Of a DNA stretch of 64,000 nt, positions 45,539 through 53,986 are shown one piece after another. A program made the translations under genes and the position numbers. The stretch covers positions 310,001 through 374,000 of the forward strand of contig NZ_RHHR01000010.1 in NCBI RefSeq assembly GCF_003710915.1, written 5' to 3'. The notes beneath the pieces are model-generated. The model was not told the origin of the DNA. It did not search any database and was given only the letters and a program-made list of their open reading frames with translations. Positions within the stretch are counted from its first letter, which is position 1. Each line of letters starts with the position of its first letter. The stretch is from Brevibacillus invocatus (GTDB lineage Bacteria; Bacillota; Bacilli; Brevibacillales; Brevibacillaceae).

Positions 45539-45928
45539 TCATGCCGGCAACAAATCGATAACCGTCTCAATAATGATCTGGATGATCGGCACCGCCATGA
45601 CCAGAATCAAGACTTTTCCGGCCATCTCGATTTTAGAAGCGATGGCACCTTGTCCGGCATCTCTCGTCATTTGTGCACCGAATTCAGCAATGTACGCAAT
45701 TCCGATGATTTTCAAAATGGTTTCGAGAAAAACGAGATTGAGATCTGCCTGAACGGCTAGTTTTTCCAATATTTGGATGACCTCTGCAATCTTGCCGATG
45801 AGAAAGTAAAAGATGATGACGCCACTCGCGATGGCGATCAGAAAGGCGAACATGGGCTTTTGCTCTTTGATGACCAACGCGAGAATGGTTGCGACGAGTC
45901 CTAGACCGACGATTTGGACGATTTCCAT
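45539..45928 (-). CDS. spoIIIAD: Stage III sporulation protein SpoIIIAD
   Basis: 129 residues from ATG 45928, 7 bases after GGAGGG. Four membrane segments; the KIIGIAYIAEFGAQMTRDAGQGAIASKIEMAGK region, quoted in part, is the family hallmark. It is a paralogue-like sister of SpoIIIAC, just upstream. Confidence 0.94.
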   Translation of the reverse strand: MEIVQIVGLGLVATILALVIKEQKPMFAFLIAIASGVIIFYFLIGKIAEVIQILEKLAVQADLNLVFLETILKIIGIAYIAEFGAQMTRDAGQGAIASKIEMAGKVLILVMAVPIIQIIIETVIDLLPA

Positions 45929-45941
45929 CTGCACACCCTCC

Positions 45942-46145
45942 CTATTTGAACAGGAAGACGCGTTTTACCTCGTTAAACAGGTCGCCTACGTAGTGAGCCA
46001 CCATGTACAGAACGATAATAAACCCGACAAGCGTCGCCCAGTGTGCGATATCCTCCTTGCCTGCCTGCTTCAGGACCGTATGAAGGATGGCCGTAATAAA
46101 GCCTACCGCCCCGATTTGGAAAACAGGTGTCAAATCAAAATCCAC
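45942..46145 (-). CDS. spoIIIAC: Stage III sporulation protein SpoIIIAC
   Basis: 67 residues with two membrane segments (about 7-26 and 35-54) and the family sequence VLKQAGKEDIAHWATLVGF between them. Full length for the family. It lies between spoIIIAB and spoIIIAD. Confidence 0.93.
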   Translation of the reverse strand: MDFDLTPVFQIGAVGFITAILHTVLKQAGKEDIAHWATLVGFIIVLYMVAHYVGDLFNEVKRVFLFK

Positions 46146-46162
46146 TTGTGAACACCTCGCCT

Positions 46163-46681
46163 TTAGAACATCAGGATGACGACCAATAGCCCACCCAAAA
46201 ATCCGAGACTCTTGTACATTTTTTCGTACTTCCCCTGCTCAGCCCGAGCTTCTTCCTCAAGCCCGCGAAGGTGGGTGACAGCAAGGCGCAGATGCTTTTG
46301 CTGATCTTCTCGGTCTGTTGAACCAAGTACCTGTCCCAAACTGGCCATCACGTCCTTCTCCTGTTTTCGCATAGCAGTCTGAGACCACTGGCGCCTTACA
46401 GCCTTTTGCAGAGCTTCCTCTGCCGATTGAGCCTGCTCACTTCCCAGCATTTCGGCTGCCAGAAGAAAGATTTTGCCGACCTCCTGGTTCACCCGCTGCC
46501 CCACTTTGACAAAAGCGCGATGCAGGGGAGTCAAGCCGTACACGATTTCTGTCTCCAGCATCTGCAAGGCAACCAGCAAGGCTCGAATATGGGCTGGACG
46601 TTGTGAGTAAAATCGGCTTATTTGCCACCCGACCATGGAAGCTGAAAAGAGAATCAGCACGGCACCGATCAGCTTGACCAT
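46163..46681 (-). CDS. spoIIIAB: Stage III sporulation protein SpoIIIAB
   Basis: 172 residues from ATG 46681, 8 bases after AAGGAG. One N-terminal membrane segment, a helical GspF-like domain (RALLVALQMLETEIVYGLTPL) and a C-terminal hydrophobic segment (LGFLGGLLVVILMF). It overlaps spoIIIAA by 13 bases, so translation is coupled. Confidence 0.94.
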   Translation of the reverse strand: MVKLIGAVLILFSASMVGWQISRFYSQRPAHIRALLVALQMLETEIVYGLTPLHRAFVKVGQRVNQEVGKIFLLAAEMLGSEQAQSAEEALQKAVRRQWSQTAMRKQEKDVMASLGQVLGSTDREDQQKHLRLAVTHLRGLEEEARAEQGKYEKMYKSLGFLGGLLVVILMF

Positions 46682-47631
46682 ACGACCTTCTCCTTTTTCA
46701 ACGGATTCAAGTTCTGGTCGTAGATCGCCTGGATCGTGCCAACCCCATTCGAACGACTCAGCACAATATAACGAGTAAAGGTAGCGTGCTTGATCAGCTT
46801 GCCCAGCATGGGGCGCTGTGCCACCTCGTGAACTTCTGCTCCGTGAGCCGAACAAATGACCGATACGCCAGCGTGAATCGCCTCCCAGACAGCTTCACCA
46901 TCCTCCGGCCTCCCCACCTCGTCCACGATCAGGACATCAGGGGACATGGAGCGAATCAGCATCATCATTCCGATAGCTTTGGGACAAGCATCCAGCACAT
47001 CGGTACGCGGTCCGACATCGCGTTGGGGTACTCCCAAGAGACAACCTGCCAGTTCAGAGCGCTCATCTACGATGCCTACCTTTCGACTGGAGGACCATTC
47101 GCTTCCATAGCTGATGGAGCGAGCGATATCACGCAACAGTGTGGTTTTCCCGCACATCGGCGGAGAAATGACGAGCGTGTTTTGGAGATTTCCTTTTTCG
47201 AAAAGGTAGCGCATTACCTTTTGTGCTACCCCTTTTTTCTCCCGTGCGATCCGTACATTGAAGCTGGTCACTTCCCGGATGCCTTTTACTTCTCCACGCT
47301 CCAGCACGACCTTGCCTGCGATTCCGATGCGATGTCCTCCTACCACCGTGATGTAACCCCGCTTCAGCTCTTCCTCCAGTGCATATAAGGAATGCTGACT
47401 TACCTTGTTCAACAGCTTGACCACTTGCTCAGCTGTAAACACCCAGCCCTGCCTTGCATGGGAGGTAATCTGACCAGAAGGAGTTACATAGCTGGTTTGC
47501 TGACCGTATCGAATTTCCAACGGCTGATTTTGCCGAAGACGTATCTCTTCCAGTACTTCTAGGACCGTGGAGGGAAGCGCGGTCAAGACACTGCGTACGG
47601 ACGATGGCAATATCGCCAAAATCTCTTGCAT
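46669..47631 (-). CDS. spoIIIAA: Stage III sporulation protein SpoIIIAA, secretion-type ATPase
   Basis: Cytosolic ATPase of the channel complex. 320 residues from ATG 47631, 8 bases after GGAGGG. Walker A PPMCGKTTLLRDIA, Walker B DVLIVDEVGRPEDGEA and the AAA-like TDVLDACPK segment are clear. It heads the operon. A CATACGTT on the minus strand at 47661-47668 resembles a sigma-E -10 element, but I found no good -35, so the promoter is not called as a feature. Confidence 0.95.
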   Translation of the reverse strand: MQEILAILPSSVRSVLTALPSTVLEVLEEIRLRQNQPLEIRYGQQTSYVTPSGQITSHARQGWVFTAEQVVKLLNKVSQHSLYALEEELKRGYITVVGGHRIGIAGKVVLERGEVKGIREVTSFNVRIAREKKGVAQKVMRYLFEKGNLQNTLVISPPMCGKTTLLRDIARSISYGSEWSSSRKVGIVDERSELAGCLLGVPQRDVGPRTDVLDACPKAIGMMMLIRSMSPDVLIVDEVGRPEDGEAVWEAIHAGVSVICSAHGAEVHEVAQRPMLGKLIKHATFTRYIVLSRSNGVGTIQAIYDQNLNPLKKEKVVWSS

Positions 47632-47646
47632 GAAAGAAGCCCTCCT

Positions 47647-47781
47647 TTGCACGTGTCTGAAACGTATGCCGCTTTCATTGATGCCTTTGTCCATATTGAC
47701 TTACCTCCATCCTATGCAGAGCTGGACGAGGTTTATGCCAAAAAGAGAGCGGCTCAGGAACGATATACAAAACGGTCATGA
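47647..47781 (+). CDS. Doubtful small ORF (44 aa) divergent from spoIIIAA
   Basis: A TTG-initiated ORF reads as a plausible amphipathic peptide (VSETYAAFIDAF, DLPPSYAELDEVYAKKRAAQ) and its stop lies inside a perfect palindromic terminator. The ribosome site (AAAGAAG) is weak. It overlaps the presumed spoIIIAA promoter on the other strand. It could be a chance ORF. Confidence 0.25.
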   Translation: MHVSETYAAFIDAFVHIDLPPSYAELDEVYAKKRAAQERYTKRS

Positions 47782-47789
47782 CCGTTTTT
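47769..47789. terminator. Perfect palindromic terminator upstream of spoIIIAA
   Basis: AAAACGGTCATGACCGTTTT is a 20-base palindrome with a T-run on the right and an A-run on the left. It follows the CD1247-like gene's own terminator in tandem on the minus strand. Confidence 0.7.
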
Positions 47790-47794
47790 CACAG

Positions 47795-47833
47795 AAAAAA
47801 CCTGCCCCGGCGTATGGCACGTTTCAGGGCAGG
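47795..47833 (-). terminator. Intrinsic terminator of the CD1247-like gene
   Basis: CCTGCCC pairs with GGGCAGG and TTTTTT follows on the minus strand, about 40 bases past the stop. Confidence 0.85.
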
Positions 47834-47870
47834 CTAAGCAAAGTCTAGCTTGGAGGAGAAGGAGATAAGG

Positions 47871-48341
47871 TCAAGTCGGATTGATTGGTTCGAATCCGGC
47901 CTTTTCCTGGAAGGGCTCGATCACATAGTGCAGATAGCCTTCCTCATCCATGCCTTCATGGAATTTGATTCCTTTTTGACAGCTCGGACAAGTAAATTCA
48001 TAGGAGGTATCAAACTCGTCTTCGTCTATCGACTCATACATGTACGCAGCTTCATCATCATCAAGATCGGAATACTCATCTTCATCGTCATCTACTGTCT
48101 CATAAAGAAGCTCGTTGTCATCGAACAAAAATAGCTCCATTTCACCCAGATCTTCATCGATCGCTTCGACGTAATCCTCGGTTTCCTCCAACCGCGTATG
48201 TAGTACGTGAATTTCCGCCTGCATGTCATCGAGGATTTCAATCATTTCCGCTAGCATTTTTCCCTCTGCACTCTGTGTACCTACATCAAGTCCGTCAGCC
48301 AATCCACGCAAGTAAGCAATCCGGTTCTCCAAGGCTTCCAT
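47871..48341 (-). CDS. CD1247 N-terminal domain-type acidic protein with a half zinc knuckle
   Basis: 156 residues from ATG 48341, after GGAGGGG; a TTG just before is an alternative. Residues 1-60 form two helices (NRIAYLRGLADGLDVG, EMIEILDDMQAEIHVLHTRLEETEDYVEAID in pieces), the CD1247-type domain. The middle (about 65-105) is very acidic, over a third Asp/Glu. The C-terminus has only one CxxC (CPSCQKGI), so a full zinc site would need a partner or dimer. Conserved near yqhV and spoIIIA in some bacilli; function unknown. Confidence 0.72.
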   Translation of the reverse strand: MEALENRIAYLRGLADGLDVGTQSAEGKMLAEMIEILDDMQAEIHVLHTRLEETEDYVEAIDEDLGEMELFLFDDNELLYETVDDDEDEYSDLDDDEAAYMYESIDEDEFDTSYEFTCPSCQKGIKFHEGMDEEGYLHYVIEPFQEKAGFEPINPT

Positions 48342-48427
48342 CAACGTAAACCCCTCCTTGTCATCTGGTACCCAAAGCTATCTTTCCCAGACAAGAAGAA
48401 GATTACCAATGGAATCTCTTGGTCACG

Positions 48428-48691
48428 CTACTTTCGCACACCGATCAGAATGCAGGAGATGCCAAGCATAATCCAGGCAATCTTGGCAAAGCTGATGCGA
48501 TCAGAGATGCCGATCAGACCGATCGCGGTAGAAGTAAGCAAAACCAGCGGACCAACAATGGCCAACCCCGAATTGATCAGAAGTGCCTTCTCCACTTGAT
48601 TCACTTTTAAAATGAGCAAAGCGGCGAGAATTTCAAGACTGCCTGAAAAGACGCGGAGTGCCGCCATGCCCATGATCGCTTTTTCCCACAT
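48428..48691 (-). CDS. yqhV: DUF2619 membrane protein YqhV
   Basis: 87 residues with three hydrophobic segments (about 8-28, 38-58, 66-84) and the family pattern LRVFSGSLEILAALLILKVNQVEKALLIN (in pieces). In B. subtilis yqhV lies between spoIIIAA and efp, as here with insertions. Function unknown; the sporulation neighbourhood is suggestive only. Confidence 0.85.
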   Translation of the reverse strand: MWEKAIMGMAALRVFSGSLEILAALLILKVNQVEKALLINSGLAIVGPLVLLTSTAIGLIGISDRISFAKIAWIMLGISCILIGVRK

Positions 48692-48844
48692 CGCTACTCG
48701 TCCCCCCTCGTTCCCACTCTATGCCTGTACCCATCGATTTCAGCACTCTTCTTGGGCAACCGCCCAAAGGCTGGCGGAGGTTCACTCCTTCTTTCCGATG
48801 GGCATAGACTGCACTAAATGCGCAGAGAAATGAGGAAATCACCT

Positions 48845-49675
48845 ATGCTAGAGTGCTTCAACCATCCCAATCGTGCGATTCCTGCTGATTGGAGCGACCC
48901 CTCGGGTCACCGTTGTGCAAAAACGCACAAGTCAGGACTCACCATGGTCATCGACAAAGGCACCGGACTTTCTGCGTTCCGGGACTCACTTGAGCTAGCG
49001 GCTCCCTATATCGACATTTGCAAGCTTGGCTTTGGCACTACTGCCCTCTATCCTCCCGACCTCCTCCAGCATAAGCTCCAGCTCGCCAAAGCGTACGGCT
49101 TGCATATCATGCCTGGCGGAACCTTTTTTGAGATCGCCCTGCGCAAAACAACCTCCCTCTCATACATGAAAACGATCGCAAAGCTTGGTTTCAATGCTGT
49201 AGAAATATCGGATGGCACCTTTCCACTGTCAGCACAGCTGCGTAGAGAAGCAATCGTGGCTGGAGTCGAAGCCGGACTAACGGTGTATACGGAATTCGGA
49301 AAAAAAACAGCCCTTTATCGTGCAGAGCGAGAAGAGCTGCTGGAGACGCTTTCGCTCGATTTAGCCGCAGGCGCAAGCCATGTCATCGTGGAAGCGCGAG
49401 AAAGCGGTACGGTGGGTGTGTTTGATCAGGAAGGTAAATTCGACGAGCATTTCGTCCTGGATATCGTCGAAGCTGCGAAGGCAAATCGAGATCGGCTGAT
49501 TTGGGAGGCTCCTCAAAAAGAGCAGCAGGTGAGTCTGATTCAGACCCTGGGTAGCAACGTACATCTTGGAAACATTGCCTATCATGACGTTCTGTCCGTC
49601 GAGACACTTCGAAGAGGCTTGCGGGGAGACACAGCAGTCAGTCTGGAAAAAAGGAGCGTCGCTCCGTGCGAATAG
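48845..49675 (+). CDS. comA: Phosphosulfolactate synthase (ComA/YitD family)
   Basis: Adds sulfite to phosphoenolpyruvate to make phosphosulfolactate. 276 residues from ATG 48845, 7-8 bases after GAGGAAA. A TIM-barrel protein with the family segments GLTMVIDKGTGL, YIDICKLGFGT, MPGGTFFEIAL, FNAVEISDGTF and VIVEARESGTVG. The adjacent comB gene overlaps its end by 10 bases, so the two enzymes form a pathway. In bacilli (YitD/YitC) this makes 3-sulfolactate, abundant in spores, not coenzyme M. Confidence 0.93.
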   Translation: MLECFNHPNRAIPADWSDPSGHRCAKTHKSGLTMVIDKGTGLSAFRDSLELAAPYIDICKLGFGTTALYPPDLLQHKLQLAKAYGLHIMPGGTFFEIALRKTTSLSYMKTIAKLGFNAVEISDGTFPLSAQLRREAIVAGVEAGLTVYTEFGKKTALYRAEREELLETLSLDLAAGASHVIVEARESGTVGVFDQEGKFDEHFVLDIVEAAKANRDRLIWEAPQKEQQVSLIQTLGSNVHLGNIAYHDVLSVETLRRGLRGDTAVSLEKRSVAPCE

Positions 49676-50382
49676 AAGTCGTCCCTACTGTCGAGGAAAT
49701 ACGCTTTGAACAAATCAGCAACCATGTCGTCATTGTCATCGATGTGCTCCGTGCCTCCAGTACCATAGTGACGGCTTTGGGAAATGGATTTGCTTCTGTA
49801 CTGCCAGTGGAAACGATTGGTCAGGCTCAATCATTGCGTACGCCTACCTGCACGCTCGCCGGCGAACGCCACTGCAAAAAAATTCCCGAGTTCGATTACA
49901 ACAATTCTCCTACCCAGCTAGCTCGACATCCACAAAAAGGCGGACAGCTCATCCTGACGACAACCAACGGAACACGCGCGATCCAAAAGGCAGAAAGGGC
50001 ACCTGCGCTACTCATCGGTTGTTTTTTAAATGCCACCGCATGCATGTCTTACGCTTTTCACCAAAAGCTCGACATCACTTTATACTGCGCAGGCACACGC
50101 TCTGAATTTGCCCTGGAGGATGGTTTGGCCGCCGGCTACATGATCAGTCTTGCGCAAGCCAAATACCCGATGCTCCAGGTATGCGATCTGGGCAAAGCTC
50201 TCATGGCGAGTTATTTGCATCTGGCTGATTCGATTGCGGACGTACTGCCACTCACTACAACGGGTAAAAGGCTAGTACAGCATCTGTTCACCGATGATAT
50301 CGCTTACTGCGCCCAGCTGGATCACTATCAGTTGGTCCCCTACGTCAAGGAGAGACGCATACTCCCCTACCTTGTCTCATAA
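49666..50382 (+). CDS. comB: 2-phosphosulfolactate phosphatase (ComB/YitC family)
   Basis: Removes phosphate from phosphosulfolactate to give sulfolactate. 238 residues from GTG 49666, 9 bases after AAGGAG, within the end of comA. Family motifs: VIDVLRASSTIVTAL, the GERHCKKIPEFDYNNSP stretch (in pieces), TTTNGTRAIQ and CAGTRSEFALEDGLAAG. Mg-dependent acid phosphatase by family. Together with comA it supports a spore sulfolactate pathway. Confidence 0.92.
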   Translation: MRIEVVPTVEEIRFEQISNHVVIVIDVLRASSTIVTALGNGFASVLPVETIGQAQSLRTPTCTLAGERHCKKIPEFDYNNSPTQLARHPQKGGQLILTTTNGTRAIQKAERAPALLIGCFLNATACMSYAFHQKLDITLYCAGTRSEFALEDGLAAGYMISLAQAKYPMLQVCDLGKALMASYLHLADSIADVLPLTTTGKRLVQHLFTDDIAYCAQLDHYQLVPYVKERRILPYLVS

Positions 50383-50409
50383 AGTGAAAGGAGAACAGGG
50401 ACAGGGGTT

Positions 50410-50880
50410 TTGATTCCGATGATGTCTGGAGAAGTGATGCTTGTCATCCTGATTGTGATCGGTTTGATCGGCCGTTCACCCATAATAGCGACAGCTGCGA
50501 GTATCCTGTTGGTACTGAAGCTGACGGCACTGGAACGCTTTTTTCCGACGGTAGAACGCCGTGGACTGGAATTGGGTCTGCTCTTTTTAACCATTTCCGT
50601 CTTGGTGCCATTTGCGAGTGAAAAAATCTCCTGGCGTGACATTACGCCATTGTTTACGACGGCTATCGGTTTGATGGCACTGGCAGGTGGCGCAATGGCT
50701 ACCTGGATGAACGGGAAAGGGCTCGACCTGCTTAGGACCGAACCCCACATGATCGTCGGCCTTGTCATTGGTTCGATTATCGGGATTGTCTTATTGCGCG
50801 GCATTCCCGTCGGTCCACTAATGGCTGCAGGCATTACAGCATTCATTCTCAAGCTGTGGGAGTGGCTGGGTGGCCGCTGA
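50410..50880 (+). CDS. DUF441 membrane protein (YtwI-like)
   Basis: 156 residues with four to five membrane segments and the family pattern [20 protein letters not shown], then [43 protein letters not shown] (in pieces). The start is TTG 50410 or the ATG three codons later; the ribosome site is not decisive. It lies 27 bases downstream of comB, so co-transcription is probable. Export or uptake of sulfolactate is a guess; the family function is unknown. Confidence 0.8.
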   Translation: MIPMMSGEVMLVILIVIGLIGRSPIIATAASILLVLKLTALERFFPTVERRGLELGLLFLTISVLVPFASEKISWRDITPLFTTAIGLMALAGGAMATWMNGKGLDLLRTEPHMIVGLVIGSIIGIVLLRGIPVGPLMAAGITAFILKLWEWLGGR

Positions 50881-50935
50881 GCCTAAGACAAAAAAGAGCT
50901 GCACCCCTGGGGTACAGCCCTTTTCTGTCTTAGGC
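50881..50935. terminator. Extended bidirectional terminator between the DUF441 gene and efp
   Basis: A 55-base near-palindrome: outer arms GCCTAAGACA/TGTCTTAGGC enclose AAAAGAGCTG and CAGCCCTTTT, then ACCCC/GGGGT around the tip. A-run and T-run lie inside the arms. Confidence 0.85.
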
Positions 50936-50944
50936 ACCGCTCTA

Positions 50945-51502
50945 TTAAGCGCGGGATACGTATGCTTCTGTACGTGTATCGATGATCAGGCGTTCGCCTT
51001 CTTCTACGAACAGAGGAACGTTAACCACAAAACCGGTTTCCAGCGTCGCTTTTTTGGTTACGTTGGAAGCAGTATCGCCTTTTACACCCGGTTCACATTC
51101 AGTAACAACCAGCTCAACGGTGTTTGGAAGTTGAATTCCAATCGTTTCTCCGTTGTACTGCATGATTTGCACGTTCATGTTTTCCTTGAGGAAACGAAGC
51201 TCACGCTCAATCTGGTTACGCGTGAACGTCAATTGCTCGTATGTCTCGGTATTCATGAAAGTGTAATCGTCGCCACTCGCATACAGGTATTGCATGGTGC
51301 TGGACTCGATGCGGGCAGGGTTTACTTTTTCACCGCCGCGGAAAGTCATTTCCGTTGTGTTGCCATTGCGCATGTTGCGCAGTTTGGAGCGAACAAAAGC
51401 CGCACCTTTTCCTGGTTTAACATGTTGGAATTCAAGCACCTGAAAGATGTTGCCGTCCACTTCAATCGTCAAGCCAGTCCGAAAATCGTTAACAGAGATC
51501 AT
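50945..51502 (-). CDS. efp: Elongation factor P
   Basis: Relieves ribosome stalling at proline runs. 185 residues in three beta-barrel domains. The tip loop [12 protein letters not shown] carries the modifiable Lys32, as in other bacilli. C-terminal domain ends [24 protein letters not shown] (in pieces). It lies downstream of the Xaa-Pro peptidase gene, and ends at a long terminator. Confidence 0.97.
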   Translation of the reverse strand: MISVNDFRTGLTIEVDGNIFQVLEFQHVKPGKGAAFVRSKLRNMRNGNTTEMTFRGGEKVNPARIESSTMQYLYASGDDYTFMNTETYEQLTFTRNQIERELRFLKENMNVQIMQYNGETIGIQLPNTVELVVTECEPGVKGDTASNVTKKATLETGFVVNVPLFVEEGERLIIDTRTEAYVSRA

Positions 51503-51673
51503 GGTAGTCCTCCCAAATCAATCAATAAACAACCTCTATCGAAGTCTGCCCAAGGAATCTTTTTCCTCCTAAAAGTGGCGACTGCGATACGGAGGTAGGT
51601 GCTTCTTGCTGCACCGGAATGTCTCCCAGCATGAGGCTCGATCCTTCCGATACAGTAACAGAAATAGTATAAA

Positions 51674-52747
51674 TTACACCGGCAAAATGAGCAACTCTTT
51701 CGTGGACTTGTTTAGATTCTCATGTCCATCTGCTGTAATCCACACATCGTCCTCGATGCGCACTCCGCCCAGACCACTTACGTAAATGCCCGGCTCCATC
51801 GTTACCAGCATTCCTGGCTCCAGTACATACGTGCTGACGGTGGACAAGCCCGGTATCTCATGCACTTCCAACCCCAAGCCGTGACCGGCACTGTGTCCGT
51901 AAGCATCGCCGTATCCTGCCGCCGTAATGATGTCCCGAGTAGCCGCGTCCGCATCCTTGCAGCTTACACCCGGCTTCAGCGCCTCCAAACCAGCTAATTG
52001 TGCACGCAACACGATATCGTAGATCTCTTTCAACTTGGGGTCTGGCTCACCGACAGAAAGAGTACGTGTAATATCGGAGTTATAGCCTTTGTACGCTGCA
52101 CCAAAATCCAGCGTCACCATCTCGCCCGCCTGAATCACTTTTTCTGAAGCTCGACCATGTGGCAAAGCACCGCGTGCACCGGAAGCGACGATCATGTCGA
52201 AAGCAGATCCGCTGGCGCCTTGCTTGCGCATGAAATATTCCAGCTCCAAAGCGACATCCACTTCACGTACTCCCGGTCTGATGAACCCTTGGATGTGTTC
52301 GAAAGCCGCTTCTGCAATACGAACTGCTTCACGGATGATAACCATTTCCGACTCGTCCTTGAACATGCGGATTTTCTCTACCAAGCCGTTGGTCGGAACC
52401 ATTTCCACAGAGTCAAATGCCTGGCTCCAGTCTGAATAGGTCTGGAAAGACACGCTACCAGCTTCAAAAGCGAGTCGATTCACGCCGTTTTCTTTTAACA
52501 GACGAGCCATGCAATCGACAGCTTTGCGTTCATTGTTAATCACCTTGAAATCAGGCGCTTGCTCCTGTGCTTGTTCTACATAGCGGAAATCCGTTACGAG
52601 AAAGGAATCCTTGGCAGTCACAATCACCCATGCAGTCGAGCCTGTAAAGCCGCTCAAATAAAAGCGGTTTTCTGCCTTTTCCGTAATAAATGCATCTGCT
52701 CCCAATTGAGCCAGTTCCTCGCGAAGCTTGTTTATGCGTTTGCTCAT
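51674..52747 (-). CDS. Xaa-Pro aminopeptidase/M24 family (YqhT-like)
   Basis: Pita-bread metallopeptidase. 357 residues: N-terminal creatinase-like domain (residues ~1-125), then the catalytic domain with metal ligands in LDFGAAYKGYNSDITRT (two Asp), GHSAGHGLGLEVHE (His), TMEPGIYV (Glu) and GGVRIEDDV (Glu). All five are present. It precedes efp, as in B. subtilis, where the neighbour yqhT plays the same part. Whether it is strictly a Pro-specific aminopeptidase cannot be read. Confidence 0.93.
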   Translation of the reverse strand: MSKRINKLREELAQLGADAFITEKAENRFYLSGFTGSTAWVIVTAKDSFLVTDFRYVEQAQEQAPDFKVINNERKAVDCMARLLKENGVNRLAFEAGSVSFQTYSDWSQAFDSVEMVPTNGLVEKIRMFKDESEMVIIREAVRIAEAAFEHIQGFIRPGVREVDVALELEYFMRKQGASGSAFDMIVASGARGALPHGRASEKVIQAGEMVTLDFGAAYKGYNSDITRTLSVGEPDPKLKEIYDIVLRAQLAGLEALKPGVSCKDADAATRDIITAAGYGDAYGHSAGHGLGLEVHEIPGLSTVSTYVLEPGMLVTMEPGIYVSGLGGVRIEDDVWITADGHENLNKSTKELLILPV

Positions 52748-52770
52748 TGTCTATACTCCCCTTTCTTTTC

Positions 52771-53223
52771 TTAACCCAGTCGAGAGCTCTGGATTTTTCG
52801 CACCAAAGCCCGTAGTGCCCACTCATATCCGTCTGCACCCAGGCCTACGATCTGCCCGATCACGATCGGTGCTATCACGGAATGGTGGCGGAATTTTTCC
52901 CTTGCATGAACGTTGGACATATGTATTTCGATAGTCGGCAGAACGACGCTGGAAAGAGCATCCCGTATGGCGTAGCTGTAATGCGTGAACGCCCCTGGAT
53001 TGATAATGATGCCATCGTGTACGCCCATTGCCTGATGAATGGCGTCAATGATGTCGCCTTCATGGTTGGATTGAAAATGAGTCAGCGAACCACCAAACTC
53101 CTCCACCATTGTCTTCTCCAGATGCCCGACAATATCATCAAGTGTCTGGCTTCCGTATACCTCCGGCTCCCGCTTCCCCAACATGTTCAGGTTGGGTCCG
53201 TTTAACAACAACACGGAAATCAT
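52771..53223 (-). CDS. aroQ: Type II 3-dehydroquinate dehydratase
   Basis: Third step of the shikimate pathway. 150 residues from ATG 53223, 8 bases after GGGAGG. Landmarks: LLLNGPNLNMLGKREPEVYG (catalytic Arg and Tyr), SNHEGDIIDAIH, INPGAFTHYSYAIRDAL and EIHMSNVHAREKFRH. Dodecameric by family. It lies 23 bases upstream of the Xaa-Pro peptidase gene, so they may be co-transcribed. Confidence 0.96.
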   Translation of the reverse strand: MISVLLLNGPNLNMLGKREPEVYGSQTLDDIVGHLEKTMVEEFGGSLTHFQSNHEGDIIDAIHQAMGVHDGIIINPGAFTHYSYAIRDALSSVVLPTIEIHMSNVHAREKFRHHSVIAPIVIGQIVGLGADGYEWALRALVRKIQSSRLG

Positions 53224-53354
53224 CTGTTCTGCCTCCCCTACGTCCGGTAAAAAAGTTTTTATTAATGAAAATATTCTACCATAAGCAATACAAACTTCAA
53301 CAAAGGATTCACATCTCCTGTCTACCTTTGCAAAGATTGCGACTAATTTGTGCA

Positions 53355-53379
53355 AAGGATGGATATTCGTCCATCCTTT
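53355..53379 (-). terminator. Stem-loop at the end of yqhR
   Basis: A perfect 10-pair stem AAAGGATGGA/TCCATCCTTT with a 5-base loop starts at the yqhR stop codon. The T-run on the minus strand is only TTT, so it may be a weak terminator. Confidence 0.55.
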
Positions 53380-53857
53380 AATGATCAGCTTGCTCCAAGC
53401 TCAAGGTCATTCCGATGAAAAGGCCATAGGACAGAAACCACGCCGCTTCCGTGCTCAATGTAGAAATTTCCCATTTTCCGATGCGGAAGAAAAAACCTAC
53501 CGCAAGCAAAAGCAGCACACCGTAGAGCAGTCCATTCCACCAGATCCGTGACCTGGAAAACAACAGCATATACAGAAACGAAGCAAGCAGGGAACAAACG
53601 AAAAGAACGAGCGCCCCCATCGCTGCTCCCGCAAATGTTTTTTCTCCGGTAATTCCCATAAACGGACGAGCAAAAGTAGACAATCCGTACGGGGTAAAAT
53701 GAAAGAAATGTAAGCCCATGCGCATGATTCCCCAGAATATCGTGCCCCAGAAGGCTACCTCCAGAAACTTGCTGATCGATATCCGATTGCGTGTCTGTGA
53801 ACGGTTTTGTTCAGCCGTGGCTTCGCCTGTTCCTTTTCGTGATTTTGTCAAATCCAC
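53378..53857 (-). CDS. yqhR: YqhR family membrane protein
   Basis: 159 residues: a hydrophilic N-terminus of about 25 residues, then four membrane segments. Segments include VAFWGTIFWGIMRMGLHFF, GAAMGALVLFVCSLLASFLYMLLF and LLYGVLLLLAVGFFF, and between them THFFHFTPYGLSTFARP-like sequence (FTPYGLSTFARP). The position between aroQ and yqhQ matches B. subtilis. Function unknown. Confidence 0.85.
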   Translation of the reverse strand: MDLTKSRKGTGEATAEQNRSQTRNRISISKFLEVAFWGTIFWGIMRMGLHFFHFTPYGLSTFARPFMGITGEKTFAGAAMGALVLFVCSLLASFLYMLLFSRSRIWWNGLLYGVLLLLAVGFFFRIGKWEISTLSTEAAWFLSYGLFIGMTLSLEQADH

Positions 53858-53986
53858 TTCCCATCACCTCGCAATTAGTATGCGCGGTTCTCCCTACGCC
53901 ATTCCAATTCTTTACACGCCAATCAACTGCATGTAGATTCAACGCTCCATTTCCGTTAGAATAAAAAGTGAGGAAGGTGATAGCAG

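Noticed and set aside
46786-47388. A 200-residue plus-strand reading opposite spoIIIAA
   Set aside because: It is a shadow of the ATPase gene; composition is His/Cys/Ser-rich and no start signal exists.
47655-47700. Sigma-E promoter for spoIIIA
   Set aside because: A -10-like CATACGTT is present, but no acceptable -35 lies at the right spacing, so I only mention it under spoIIIAA.
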